This document shows positions 1-8,882 of a stretch of DNA of 64,000 bases, in pieces. Below the pieces are notes generated by a model. That model was not told the origin of the DNA. It worked only from the letters and a program-made list of their open reading frames with translations, and ran no database searches. Made by a program: the position numbers and the translations under genes. This stretch comes from CAVTWY01 sp963738615 (GTDB lineage Bacteria > Pseudomonadota > Gammaproteobacteria > Burkholderiales > Burkholderiaceae_C): the NCBI GenBank assembly GCA_963738615.1, contig CAVTXI010000012.1:1922001-1986000 (forward strand), written 5' to 3'. Positions within the stretch are counted from its first letter, which is position 1, and each line of letters opens with the position of its first letter.

Positions 1-485
1 AGCACATGAAGTCGCTGAATCGCGTGACCAGCGAATGCGACACGCGCGCGCTGCTGGCGTATGTGGACGCACAACCGGCGGCCACCGACGCATCGCGCAT
101 CGGCGCGGTGGGCTACTGCATGAGCGGGCCGATCGTGATGTGGGCCGCCGCGGCGTTCCCGGATCGCATCGCGTGCATCGCGTCGATCCACGGCGCTGGC
201 ATGGCGACCGACGCGCCTGATTCACCGCACCGCATCGCGGCCAAGGTCCGCTGCCCGAGCTACTTCGCGTGCGCCGAGATCGACAAGTGGGCACCACCGG
301 GCGACATCGCGAAGCTGCAAGCCGCGCTCGAAGACGCGCGTGTTGCGCACCGCATCGAGTGGTACCCGAAGGTGGAGCACGGCTTCGTGTTCCCGCAACG
401 CACGGTGTATGACCGCGCGGCGTCCGAGCGGCACTACGAGCGCTTGTTCGAGTTGTTCGGGCGGTGTCTGCGCCAGGCGGGTTGA
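1..485 (+). CDS. dienelactone hydrolase family protein, 5'-truncated by window edge
   Basis: C-terminal part of an alpha/beta hydrolase of the dienelactone hydrolase (carboxymethylenebutenolidase) family. The reading frame is open to the left edge, and the first internal ATG (position 6) lies where full-length members are already well into the protein, so the true start is upstream. Visible catalytic features are the nucleophile elbow GYCMSG with a cysteine nucleophile, a downstream acid in AEIDKW, and the histidine in VEHGFVF. These enzymes hydrolyse lactones or esters in aromatic-ring degradation, but many homologues have unknown substrates. The gene ends just before a strong hairpin and faces the metalloprotease gene tail to tail. 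Confidence 0.8.
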   Translation, partial: HMKSLNRVTSECDTRALLAYVDAQPAATDASRIGAVGYCMSGPIVMWAAAAFPDRIACIASIHGAGMATDAPDSPHRIAAKVRCPSYFACAEIDKWAPPGDIAKLQAALEDARVAHRIEWYPKVEHGFVFPQRTVYDRAASERHYERLFELFGRCLRQAG

Positions 486-516
486 CGAGGCCCCACGGAC
501 TGCCGAATCGTGACGA

Positions 517-542
517 CCGCCGCCCGGCGCACCGGGCGGCGG
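517..542. terminator. hairpin between convergent genes, probable bidirectional terminator
   Basis: Perfect 11-bp GC-rich inverted repeat (CCGCCGCCCGG / CCGGGCGGCGG) with a CGCA loop in the 69-bp gap between two convergent genes. There is no clear T-run on either side, so intrinsic termination is likely but not certain. Confidence 0.55.
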
Positions 543-554
543 ATCAATCAGGCG

Positions 555-3500
555 TCAAGGTCGCGCCAGGTTCAGCAGCAGCGTGTCTATGCCGTTGGAA
601 AGGCTCAGCTCGAGGCGTCCGCCGGGGGGCAGGTCTTGCAGCGTGGCCGTGGGGATGGTCCAGCGACCACCCTCGGCGTCGACCGCGAGCACGCGGCGTG
701 ACGTGCCGATCACCAGCGTGAGGCTCGCGCGTGGGTGGTCTGCCGCGCCCCACGTCATGACCCAGCCGCCGCCGGTTGTTCGTACCCCCGCTGCGGTGCT
801 GCCGACCGCGGCCTTGGCACGTGTGTTCACCGGCGCGGCTTCGGTGTCGCGCGTGAAGACCACCTTGCCTTGGCGCACGATTTCGATGCGTTGCAACGGC
901 CCGGGGTTGGCGACGCGCAGCGTGAAGTGCGACTCGCCATCGACGTGGTCGACCTCGATGGCGTCGATCGCATGGTCACTCACCGTGCCGGCACGCGTGG
1001 TCAGGCGCAACGTGTGGCTGCCGCTGCGACCCCCGCGCTCGGGCGGCTGTGTCGTGTCGGTCACTGCACGCACCGTGCGGACCCTGGCGCCGTCGGCATC
1101 CACCGTGCCGCGGATCACCAGCCACTCGGGCGCGGCGTCTGCCTTGTCCGCTTGCTTGGCTGCCGTCTTCATGGCCATCGGCCGTGCCTCGAGGAAGTTC
1201 TTGACGCCCGACAAGTTGTAGTCCGAGAAGAACGTGCCGCTGCAGTAGCCCATGACGTCGTACTGCCCGGCAATTCCACCGATCTGGTCGGTGCCAGGAT
1301 CGAACGCGGGGTTGGGCCCGATCGATCCGTCTGCATACGGGAACGCCGGGTCGAAGCTGCTGACGCCGCCACAAGGCGCGTGCGAGCGACTCAGGTTGTG
1401 GCCAAGCTCGTGGATCATCGTCTGCGACCACGCAGCCCTCGAAGCGTCCCACCCCAACGAGCTCAGGGCCGGGAACTGCGACCCTACGCTGTTCACATAG
1501 CCGATCCCTGCAATGCCCCCGCCCACCCGTGGTTGCACCAAGCCGTAGTAGACGACCGTGGGCGCTTCCAGATCGCGCAGCGACTCGAGCTCCGACAGCG
1601 CGTTCGACCATTGCGACGAGGTCTGCACACCGCTCGTCACGGACGTGAGGGCATAAGGCGCGCGGATGCTGACGCTGATGCGATCGGCTGCAACCGGGAA
1701 GCGACTGGCAACGAGTTGCTGCACGGTGTCGGCACCGGGTAAGGCTGGACCGTACGGGCCCGACCACAGCGGCACCACCACCACGCGCAGCCCGCCGCTG
1801 TCGACGATGCTCGGGTTGGCGTCCACGATGGTCGACGGGTCCTCCGATTCACCAGCCTGCACGCGGATCTGCAGCCCCAGCTGCACCCAGGCGGCCGGCA
1901 ACTCGGCGCGGAACGTGCGGCTGTCATCCACACGCAGGCTGTCGGGAACCGCCGCGCCGGACGCCAACAGCGGAAGCACCGATGGGCCCGACATGACCAG
2001 CGACCCGAGCAGGTGGCCCGACGCGTCGGTGCCTTGCACGCGAACCTGCGGCGCTGGCGTGCCTGCGTTGCTGCTGACGACGAAGGCGCGAACCCAGGTC
2101 TCTTTGCCAGCGGCCAAACGCAGCCGCGGGTCATCGGTGCGCTGCGACAGCAGCTGCGCGAATTCGACGCCGGCCGACCTCAGGCCACAGTCGCTACCCG
2201 TGATCACTGACCCTGCAGGCACGCTGCTGCCGTCGTCGAGTCGAAGCACGATGTCGGCGCAGACCACGCCGCCGGGCACCACGAACGAAATCGAGTTGGC
2301 ACTGCGCGCCGCGATGCCCACATTCGTTGCGCCGAGCAGGATGCTGCTGACGCGCTCGAGCCCGGTGCCGGTCACGGTGACCGTGCCGCCCACGCCCACG
2401 CGATGAACCTGGGTCACGACGGTGACCGGATCGATGATGGTGGCGTCACTGCCCGAGGTGACCTGATCACCTCCATTCGCGATCAACGTCACACGGCCAC
2501 TGGACGCGGCGGTCGGTACCGTGACCGTGATCGACGTGCTGCCGTTGCGCGAGGCCACCGGCGCATCGGCGCCAACGAAGCGCACGGTCGTCACGCGGTC
2601 GAGCCCCTGGCCGGTGATCGTGAGGGTCTGGCCTCGCGTCACGGTGGTCGGCGAAAAGCCCGACACCGTCATCGGCACCAGTACCTGGATCGTCGCGGCA
2701 TCGCGCGCCACCCCGGTGCGGTCCACCAGCACCAAGGTGCCGGACACGGCCGTCGGGGGCAGCGCCAGCACCAGGCTGGTCGCCGTCTGCGACACGATCG
2801 TGAGCGTGACAGAACCCAGCCGCGCCGAAGCAACTTCGGTCAACGACGTTCCCGACACCGTGATCTGGCCACCCGGCGCAACCGTCGTCGGCGTGACCGA
2901 TGAAACCGTCGGCACGGAAGCCGGCTGCGTGACGGTGAAGTCGCCGAGCGAAACCGTGGCAGCACTACCCGCGGTCAGGGCGATGCGCCCGCTCGCAGCG
3001 CCCGCCGGCACACGCACTCTGACGAGGGTCGGCGAGACGAGTTCGAACGTCGCCGTCACGCCACCGACGCTGGCACCGGTGACGAGGTCGAACCCGGTGC
3101 CCGAGATCGTGACCACGGTGAACACCGGCCCCGAAATCGGCGTGAAGCTCGTGATCACAGGCGGTGCCGGCGGTGGTGGCGGTGGTGGCGGCGAACCCGT
3201 TTCCTCCCAGACCTCGCAGCGCTTCACGACGCCGGGCAGCGGATCGGACCCGAAGAAGGTGTTGGTGCACGACACCTGCCCAGCCGGCAGATCCCGTTCG
3301 AGCCAAACGCCGTTGGCACCGTAGCGCAGGCGGCGGGCTGCTGAGAGCGTGAACGCCTGCCCTTCGCTGCCGGCGAGCACCCACGACCCGGTCGGCGGGG
3401 GCGGCGGCGAAACCGACTCTTCGAAGACCTCGCAGCGCTTCACGATGCCGGCCAACGGATCGGTCCCGAAGAAGGTGTTGGTGCACAACACCTGCCCGGC

Positions 3501-4022
3501 CGGCAGATCGCGCTCGAGCCAGGTGCCGTTGGCGCCGTAGCGCACGCGTCTGGCCGACGTCAGCGTGATGGTCTGCCACTCGCTACCCGCGAACACCCAT
3601 GAACCGGCAGGCGGCGGCGGTGGCACATCAACGCTGTCGACTTCACAACGCTTGACCGTTCCTGGCAGCGGGTCCGTACCGAAGAAGGCGTTCGTGCACT
3701 CGCCAGGCCCTGCCGACAGGTTGCGTTCAACCCAAGTGTTGTTGGCGCCGTAGCGCACGGTGACAGCAGCAGGCAGGCTGAATGCGCCCCATTCGTTGGC
3801 CAGCGGGACCCAGGCCGCGGCCTCGACGAGGGTACCCATGCCGGGTGCCTCGCTGGAAGACAACGGGGCCGCGACACGCGTTGTACCTGCATCGGCAGCG
3901 GCAGCGGCAGCGGCAGCGGCAGCCTGTGCGCTTTCAGGGTCGGCTTGTGTGCCGCCACCGCAGCCAGCCAACGACACGGCTGCGAACAAAGCGGCCAACG
4001 CCTTGCGCTTGCTGCGGGTCAT
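555..4022 (-). CDS. secreted lipoprotein with three repeated domains, IPT/TIG domains and a zincin-type metalloprotease motif
   Basis: About 1155 residues. The chosen start gives a classical lipoprotein signal: basic n-region MTRSKRK, a hydrophobic stretch and the lipobox LAGC. The frame continues upstream to a GTG at 4085 through an Asn/Thr-rich low-complexity stretch, and neither start has a good ribosome-binding site. A poly-Ala run follows the lipobox, then three copies of a ~57-residue domain (RYGANGxWLERDLPAG, CTNxFFGxDPLxGxVKRCEV) separated by proline runs, then about four IPT/TIG immunoglobulin-like domains. The C-terminal half carries HELGHNLSRSH (codons at 1380-1412), the HExxHxxxxxH zinc site of metzincin-like proteases. 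Probably a surface-anchored or outer-membrane protease; substrate unknown. Confidence 0.75.
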   Translation of the reverse strand: MTRSKRKALAALFAAVSLAGCGGGTQADPESAQAAAAAAAAAADAGTTRVAAPLSSSEAPGMGTLVEAAAWVPLANEWGAFSLPAAVTVRYGANNTWVERNLSAGPGECTNAFFGTDPLPGTVKRCEVDSVDVPPPPPAGSWVFAGSEWQTITLTSARRVRYGANGTWLERDLPAGQVLCTNTFFGTDPLAGIVKRCEVFEESVSPPPPPTGSWVLAGSEGQAFTLSAARRLRYGANGVWLERDLPAGQVSCTNTFFGSDPLPGVVKRCEVWEETGSPPPPPPPPAPPVITSFTPISGPVFTVVTISGTGFDLVTGASVGGVTATFELVSPTLVRVRVPAGAASGRIALTAGSAATVSLGDFTVTQPASVPTVSSVTPTTVAPGGQITVSGTSLTEVASARLGSVTLTIVSQTATSLVLALPPTAVSGTLVLVDRTGVARDAATIQVLVPMTVSGFSPTTVTRGQTLTITGQGLDRVTTVRFVGADAPVASRNGSTSITVTVPTAASSGRVTLIANGGDQVTSGSDATIIDPVTVVTQVHRVGVGGTVTVTGTGLERVSSILLGATNVGIAARSANSISFVVPGGVVCADIVLRLDDGSSVPAGSVITGSDCGLRSAGVEFAQLLSQRTDDPRLRLAAGKETWVRAFVVSSNAGTPAPQVRVQGTDASGHLLGSLVMSGPSVLPLLASGAAVPDSLRVDDSRTFRAELPAAWVQLGLQIRVQAGESEDPSTIVDANPSIVDSGGLRVVVVPLWSGPYGPALPGADTVQQLVASRFPVAADRISVSIRAPYALTSVTSGVQTSSQWSNALSELESLRDLEAPTVVYYGLVQPRVGGGIAGIGYVNSVGSQFPALSSLGWDASRAAWSQTMIHELGHNLSRSHAPCGGVSSFDPAFPYADGSIGPNPAFDPGTDQIGGIAGQYDVMGYCSGTFFSDYNLSGVKNFLEARPMAMKTAAKQADKADAAPEWLVIRGTVDADGARVRTVRAVTDTTQPPERGGRSGSHTLRLTTRAGTVSDHAIDAIEVDHVDGESHFTLRVANPGPLQRIEIVRQGKVVFTRDTEAAPVNTRAKAAVGSTAAGVRTTGGGWVMTWGAADHPRASLTLVIGTSRRVLAVDAEGGRWTIPTATLQDLPPGGRLELSLSNGIDTLLLNLARP
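3203..3812 (-). repeat. three tandem copies of a ~57-codon domain with proline linkers
   Basis: Copies lie at about 3646-3812, 3427-3609 and 3207-3393 inside the metalloprotease gene. Each encodes W-V-(P/F/L)-A, RYGANxxW-ER-L and FFGxDPL-G-VKRCEV, and each ends in a Pro-rich linker. The high nucleotide similarity indicates recent internal duplication. I do not recognise the domain; the conserved Cys pair and aromatic residues suggest a small disulfide-bonded fold. Confidence 0.75.
3893..3923 (-). repeat. hexanucleotide microsatellite encoding poly-alanine
   Basis: About five copies of GGCAGC/CAGCGG inside the metalloprotease gene. They encode the alanine run just after the lipobox. Six-base units keep the frame, so copy-number change would only alter linker length. 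Confidence 0.7.
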
Positions 4023-4199
4023 GCGGCCGCCGGTGTCGTTGGTGTCGTGGTTGACGTTGGTGTTGTTGTTGGTGTTGTTGTGCACGGATGGTGGCCTATT
4101 GATTGTTTTGAAGAGCTTTTAGGTCGTCACTGAAGTGATGCTATTCGAGCCAATCGAGGCCCATGGAGAGTGGCATCGTTTGGTTTCGTTTCATCAGCG

Positions 4200-4961
4200 T
4201 TATCGACGTTCGCCGATCAACAACACATTCGCGAACGGCGTGCCTTCGCTCTTGGGCACCGCATGCACCACGAAGCCGATCGACTCGAGCTTCGCAATCC
4301 AGTCCTTCAGCGGCCGGCCCCACGTGGGTGGCGCGCGATGGCCGCGGATGTTGGTGACGATGCGGTCAACCCACTGGCTGGCCGCGAAGCCACGCGCGCT
4401 GTCCTGGTCGCCGATGCGCAGCAGCAGCCGCCCGCCACCCGTGCGCAGGCAGGCGTGCACGCGTTCGAGCACGCGGTCTTGCGCGGCGATGTCGACGTAG
4501 TGCAGCACGTCGAGGATGACGACGAGGTCGCTGGCCGGGTACTCGACATCGCACATGTTGCCGTTGACGAGCACGGGCGCAGTCGGCAGCGCGGCCAGCG
4601 CGGCGCGCGCACGCGTGGTGTCTTTGGGCATCAGCTCGATGCCGGTGTAGTGCAGTTCGTCGGCAGGGGGCGCGGGCCAGTCGGTGGGCCAGCGCGGCGT
4701 GGCGTGCAGACGGCGCATCTGATGCACCAGACTCGCGATCAGGCTCTGGCCGCTGCCGATGTCGAGCACACGCACGGGGCCTTGCTGCGCGGGCGGCACG
4801 AACAACCCGCGCTCGACAAGATAGCGGAACACCGGGTCGCGCCCGAGCTTGCCGCGTGCGAAATGCCAGCCGAAGCGGCCGCTGGCGCGATACGGCGCGG
4901 TGGTGGCGTCGAGCAATTCGCGCCACGCGGCCTGCGCATCGACGGTCTTCGGCACGCTCAT
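4200..4961 (-). CDS. class I SAM-dependent methyltransferase
   Basis: 253 residues. It has a SAM-binding glycine motif (VLDIGSGQS, about residue 72), an acidic residue after the second strand (YTGIELMPKD) and a motif-IV-like VVILDVLHYVDI, all typical of a Rossmann methyltransferase. The start ATG overlaps the stop of the upstream antiporter gene by 4 bp (ATGA), so translation is coupled and the start is well supported. It is the last gene of the minus-strand run beginning at 11005. The substrate cannot be read from the sequence; context with a glycosyltransferase, acyltransferase and second methyltransferase suggests tailoring of a lipid or pigment. Confidence 0.75.
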   Translation of the reverse strand: MSVPKTVDAQAAWRELLDATTAPYRASGRFGWHFARGKLGRDPVFRYLVERGLFVPPAQQGPVRVLDIGSGQSLIASLVHQMRRLHATPRWPTDWPAPPADELHYTGIELMPKDTTRARAALAALPTAPVLVNGNMCDVEYPASDLVVILDVLHYVDIAAQDRVLERVHACLRTGGGRLLLRIGDQDSARGFAASQWVDRIVTNIRGHRAPPTWGRPLKDWIAKLESIGFVVHAVPKSEGTPFANVLLIGERR

Positions 4962-6289
4962 GTCGCGTGCCGCAGCCCGCGCACGCCGAGACTCGCGGCC
5001 TGCGGGATCCAGCGGCGCAGAAACGGCGCGGTGATCACGGTGGAAAAGATCGCCATCAACACGAGCATCGTGAACACCTCGCGGCCGATGACGCCGAGTT
5101 CGAAGCCGACGTTGATGATGATGAGTTCCATCAGCGCGCGCGTGTTCATCATGACGCCGATCATCTTCGCCTCGGCGCGCCCCTGACCTGCCCAACGCGC
5201 GGCCAGCCAGCAGGCGCCGAACTTGCCGACGGTCGCCAGCGCGATCAGCAGCAGGCACCAGCCCCACGCGCTTGCGCCCGACAGCGACCCGACGTCGGTG
5301 CGCAGCCCCGTGAAGGTGAAGAAGATCGGCAGGAAGAAGACGTTGACGAAGCTGCCGACGCGGTCGTTCCAGCGCGTGACGAAGTCGGTCTTGCGATGCA
5401 GCAGCACGCCCATCATGAAGCCGCCGAAGATCGCGAAGATGCCGAGCTTGAAGGTCGTCATGCCGGCCGCGAAGATCGCCGCGATCAGCAGGCCCAGCAG
5501 CGTGGGCGGCATCTGGCCAGGCATGGTCGGGCGCAGTTGATGATCGACCAGCCGCTCGAGCAGCGGACGCACGAGCCACCACGACACCACGCCGAAGGCC
5601 GCGACGCCCACCACCTGAAGGCCGAAGGTGGACGGCGACCAGGCTGACGTGGTCAGCATGGTGATCAACGCCAACAGCAGCCAACCGATCACGTCGATGA
5701 TGGCTGCGGCGCTGATCGCGATCACGCCGACCGCTTCTCGCGTGAGGTTGAACTCCATCATGATCCGACCGAGGATCGGCAGCGCGGTGATCGCGAACGC
5801 GGTCGCGACGAAGAGCATGAAGCCCGCGCGGTTGTCGGTCGGCGCATAAGCCTCTGGCGCGACCGCGGCCCACAGCAGGCCCAGCGCGAACGGCACCACC
5901 AGACCCGCGGTGGCCACGGCCAGCACGGCACGGCGGTTGAGCTTGTCGGTGAGGTGCGAGAAGTCGAATTCGAGCCCGATCTGGAACATCAGGAACAGCA
6001 ACCCCACCTGCGACATGATCGTCATCGGCAGCGGTGACGACGAGCGGAACACCGACTGGAACAGCTCGGGTGCAACCGCGCCGAACAGCGACGGCCCGAG
6101 CAGGATGCCGACGATGATCTCGCCGACCACCGCGGCCTGGCCCACGCGCACCGCCAGCGCGCCAGCCGCGCGCGCCGCGATGACGATCACGCACAGTTGC
6201 AGCAGCGTGTGGAAGAGCAGTTGCTCGGTCGCGTGCACGCCGGTGTCGGCAGCGCCCGCTGCAGTCAGGGCAAAGACGACGCCGGTCAT
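4958..6289 (-). CDS. cation/proton antiporter, CPA2 family (KefB/NapA-like)
   Basis: 443 residues with about 12 predicted membrane segments. The N-terminal part contains RVGQAAVVGEIIVGILLGP, the conserved discontinuous-helix region of CPA2 sodium or potassium/proton antiporters, followed by GLLFLMFQIGLEFDF. No C-terminal RCK/TrkA domain is present, which separates it from full KefB/KefC. It would exchange monovalent cations for protons across the inner membrane. It is 10 bp downstream of the glycosyltransferase and overlaps the following methyltransferase, so it lies in the same operon. Confidence 0.8.
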   Translation of the reverse strand: MTGVVFALTAAGAADTGVHATEQLLFHTLLQLCVIVIAARAAGALAVRVGQAAVVGEIIVGILLGPSLFGAVAPELFQSVFRSSSPLPMTIMSQVGLLFLMFQIGLEFDFSHLTDKLNRRAVLAVATAGLVVPFALGLLWAAVAPEAYAPTDNRAGFMLFVATAFAITALPILGRIMMEFNLTREAVGVIAISAAAIIDVIGWLLLALITMLTTSAWSPSTFGLQVVGVAAFGVVSWWLVRPLLERLVDHQLRPTMPGQMPPTLLGLLIAAIFAAGMTTFKLGIFAIFGGFMMGVLLHRKTDFVTRWNDRVGSFVNVFFLPIFFTFTGLRTDVGSLSGASAWGWCLLLIALATVGKFGACWLAARWAGQGRAEAKMIGVMMNTRALMELIIINVGFELGVIGREVFTMLVLMAIFSTVITAPFLRRWIPQAASLGVRGLRHAT

Positions 6290-6299
6290 CGGGTCGCCG

Positions 6300-7091
6300 T
6301 CACGCGGCGCTGCTGCGCTTCGTGAACGGCGGCTGCCCCGTCACGCGCTTCCAGATCGTCAGCGGCGAACGCAGCAGCGCCTCGACGAACAGGCGCAGGT
6401 GCATGCCCGTCAGCAGCACGTTGTCGCGGCCGTAGCGGAAGTGCGAGACGCCGCCTTCGTCGGCGTCGAAGTACCTGACCGGCGCGTCGAGGTTCACCGG
6501 CGTCAGGCCGCGCCAGACCAACCTCACCGCGGCCTCGGGGTCGAAGTCGAAGCGGCGCATCCACGGCGTGGCGCGCATCACCGCGACCAGGTCGGCTACG
6601 GGATAGACGCGAAAGCCGTAGAGCGAATCGCCGATGCCGGCGAAGCCGGTTTCCAGGTTGGCCCAGAAGTTCGAAATGCGGCGACCACGAACGCGCAGCA
6701 ACGGTGCCGACGCGTCGAAAACCGGCTTGCCCAGCACCAGCGCGTGCGTGGCGCGCTGCGACGCGGCCATGAACGCAGGGATCAGCGCGGCGGGGTGCTG
6801 GCCGTCGGAATCCATCGTCAGCGCGTGCGTGAAGCCCGCGGCCAGTGCTGCCTGCATGCCGTGCAGCACGGCCGTACCCTTGCCTCGGTTCGACGGCAGC
6901 ACGAGTACGCGCAGGCCCGAGTCGTCGACGGCCATCGACTCGAGGCCTTGTGTGGTGCCGTCGTTGCTGCCGTCGACGATGACCCACACGGGGTTCCACT
7001 GCGCACGCGCGCCGCGCACGGTGTCGTAGACGGCCGGGCCGGGGTTGTAGCTGGGAATCAGCACGAGATGTGTCGTGCTCGATGCAGTCAT
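6300..7091 (-). CDS. glycosyltransferase family 2 protein
   Basis: 263 residues from the ATG at 7091, which has a GAAG ribosome-binding element; a GTG two codons upstream is the alternative. It has a GT-A fold with LVLIPSYNPG at the N-terminus, VIVDGSNDGT, the RGKGTAVLHGM nucleotide-binding segment and the metal-binding DSDGQHP motif. These resemble dolichyl-phosphate-mannose-synthase-like GT2 enzymes, but there are no C-terminal membrane helices. Such genes occur beside acyltransferases in aryl-polyene and related lipid clusters (family knowledge). The acyltransferase gene ends 10 bp upstream. Confidence 0.8.
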   Translation of the reverse strand: MTASSTTHLVLIPSYNPGPAVYDTVRGARAQWNPVWVIVDGSNDGTTQGLESMAVDDSGLRVLVLPSNRGKGTAVLHGMQAALAAGFTHALTMDSDGQHPAALIPAFMAASQRATHALVLGKPVFDASAPLLRVRGRRISNFWANLETGFAGIGDSLYGFRVYPVADLVAVMRATPWMRRFDFDPEAAVRLVWRGLTPVNLDAPVRYFDADEGGVSHFRYGRDNVLLTGMHLRLFVEALLRSPLTIWKRVTGQPPFTKRSSAA

Positions 7092-7101
7092 GGTCACTTC
7101 G

Positions 7102-7869
7102 TCAAGCCCGATTCGCGCGAGCCCGATTGTCCACGACGTTCGTGCGGGTTCCTTCCACGATCAGGCGCTCGAGTTGCGCCAGCTGCGCGTCGGCGTCGCG
7201 GTCCGGCGCCAGACGCGGCCCCAGGCGCACCGTGATTCGCATCGGGTAAGGAGGCAGCCTCCAGATCGGCCAGCCTTTGCCCAAGTACGGCGAGTCGGTG
7301 TCGATGAAGACGATCTGAATCGGCACCTTGGCGTGTTTGGCAATGGTGGTCACGCCCGGCTGAAAGGGGTTGATCGGGTGTTGCGTCGTGCGCGTCCCCT
7401 CGGGAAACAGCACGAGCTGGCCGCCGCGCCGCAGGTCCTTCACGCAGGCCCGGATGGCGCCGATCGCGGTGTCGTTGGGCAGGTAGCGCGCCAGCTTCGC
7501 CCCCGGGCCCAGAAAGGGGTTGTGCATCAGGCTTGCCTTCATCAGGCAGGCCGAGCGCGGCAGGCGCGACACCAGGATCAGCGCATCGAGCACACACGGA
7601 TGATTCGACACGACGATGAGCCCGGGCTCGTCGCGCAGCACGTCGAGCGCGGTGGCGTCCGCTTCGAGCAGACCGAAGGCGCCGCAGGTGCGCCAGAACA
7701 TGCGATAGGTGGACGAGATCACGCGCCGGCCGAGCGTCAGGCCGGCTTCGCGCGGCAGGAACGGGTACAGCACCAGCGCGATCAGGTTCCACGCCAGCGA
7801 TACCACCCCCAGCCCCAGCGCCAGCAACTGCAACGCCAGCGTCTGCAGGGCCCGCAACACGAAACTCAT
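7102..7869 (-). CDS. 1-acyl-glycerol-3-phosphate acyltransferase-like (PlsC domain)
   Basis: 255 residues. An N-terminal hydrophobic anchor (residues ~5-40) is followed by the PlsC signatures NHPCVLD (the HxxxxD catalytic box) and LFPEGTR. It transfers an acyl chain to a lysolipid or other hydroxyl acceptor at the inner membrane. The ATG at 7869 overlaps the stop of the upstream MipA-like gene (ATGA). The frame extends 15 codons further upstream, but the overlap start gives the normal N-terminus. In this setting it may acylate a specialised lipid rather than act in bulk phospholipid synthesis (inference). Confidence 0.8.
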   Translation of the reverse strand: MSFVLRALQTLALQLLALGLGVVSLAWNLIALVLYPFLPREAGLTLGRRVISSTYRMFWRTCGAFGLLEADATALDVLRDEPGLIVVSNHPCVLDALILVSRLPRSACLMKASLMHNPFLGPGAKLARYLPNDTAIGAIRACVKDLRRGGQLVLFPEGTRTTQHPINPFQPGVTTIAKHAKVPIQIVFIDTDSPYLGKGWPIWRLPPYPMRITVRLGPRLAPDRDADAQLAQLERLIVEGTRTNVVDNRARANRA

Positions 7870-8834
7870 CGGCCGGCGTCGACCGCAGGCCGATGGGACT
7901 TCCAGAAGATCCACGACGCGCCCACGCCGAAGGCGAAGGTGGTCTGGCGGCGCACGATCGGGCTGTCATCGAACACCGCGCCGCTCAGGTGATCAAGCTT
8001 GCCGAAGGCGCCGAGCCACACGTCGCCGAAGCGGCGCGAGGTGCCGAAGACGAACTGCGAGCCTGCGTAGCCGGAACGGCTGCGGTAGATGGGGCGGTCG
8101 GGACGCGCGTCGGCCTCGGACACGTCGTACGTGTAGCCGTTCTGGCGCCGCGAGCCGAAGACCGGGCCGACGTAGGCGCCGACGTCCCAGCCGTGCACGA
8201 CAACGTCGAGGTTGAGGTTGGGTGACAGCACCGTGCCGGCGAAACGTGGGGATCGCTCGAGCGTGACCCCCCCGCGCAACGGCACGCGCGCCTCGAGCGA
8301 CCAGCCCGGCCCGCGTGCAGCCGTCCACACGAAGCTGGGGCCGAACTCGAGCGTTGGTGCAAGGTCGCGCATGCCCTCGCGCGCGCGGCTGTCTTTGCTG
8401 TTGGCGGGTGCACCGGCGGCCACGCTGATGTCGAAGCGCCAGGTGTCGGATTTCAGAAACTCGGCGCGTGCGCCGTCGCGGTCGGCCTTGAAGATCTCGC
8501 CGCGGTACGCCACGTACGGCAGCGGCAGCAACCACGCACGGCTTTGGTCGGACCCGCGGTAATGCGGCAGATGCATCAGGCCCGCGCCCATGCCGACTTC
8601 CCACAGCGGCAGGGCCGGCGCCGAAGACACAACGGCCGGCTTGTTCGAAGGCGCAGCGTTGCTCGCCTGCGCGACGATGGTGGTGGGCACCTGGGCACGG
8701 TTCGACACCCGCACGCGAGTGCACGCCGGGTCGACGATCAAGTGTGTGAGCAGGGGCTTATCGGGCACAGCGGCTTCGCGCCAGCAGTGCGTGATGACGG
8801 TGGCGGCTTGATCGATCGGCGCGTCGTAGGGCAT
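7866..8834 (-). CDS. MipA/OmpV-family outer-membrane protein-like, N-terminus atypical
   Basis: 322 residues. The C-terminal ~230 residues show the MipA/OmpV pattern: WEVGMGAGLMHLPHYRGSDQ, LLPLPYVAYRGEIF, alternating beta-barrel strands and a terminal aromatic-rich strand. Unusually, no signal peptide is visible. The N-terminal ~85 residues are polar with two cysteines and do not look like an export signal, so the true start may be internal and non-ATG, or the 5' end may be altered. Located between the oxidoreductase (48-bp gap) and the acyltransferase (overlap). Confidence 0.6.
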   Translation of the reverse strand: MPYDAPIDQAATVITHCWREAAVPDKPLLTHLIVDPACTRVRVSNRAQVPTTIVAQASNAAPSNKPAVVSSAPALPLWEVGMGAGLMHLPHYRGSDQSRAWLLPLPYVAYRGEIFKADRDGARAEFLKSDTWRFDISVAAGAPANSKDSRAREGMRDLAPTLEFGPSFVWTAARGPGWSLEARVPLRGGVTLERSPRFAGTVLSPNLNLDVVVHGWDVGAYVGPVFGSRRQNGYTYDVSEADARPDRPIYRSRSGYAGSQFVFGTSRRFGDVWLGAFGKLDHLSGAVFDDSPIVRRQTTFAFGVGASWIFWKSHRPAVDAGR

Positions 8835-8882
8835 AGCGGCGCATTTTGGCCCCTGAGTCCCACGGGGCGCGGCGCGTCAGGC

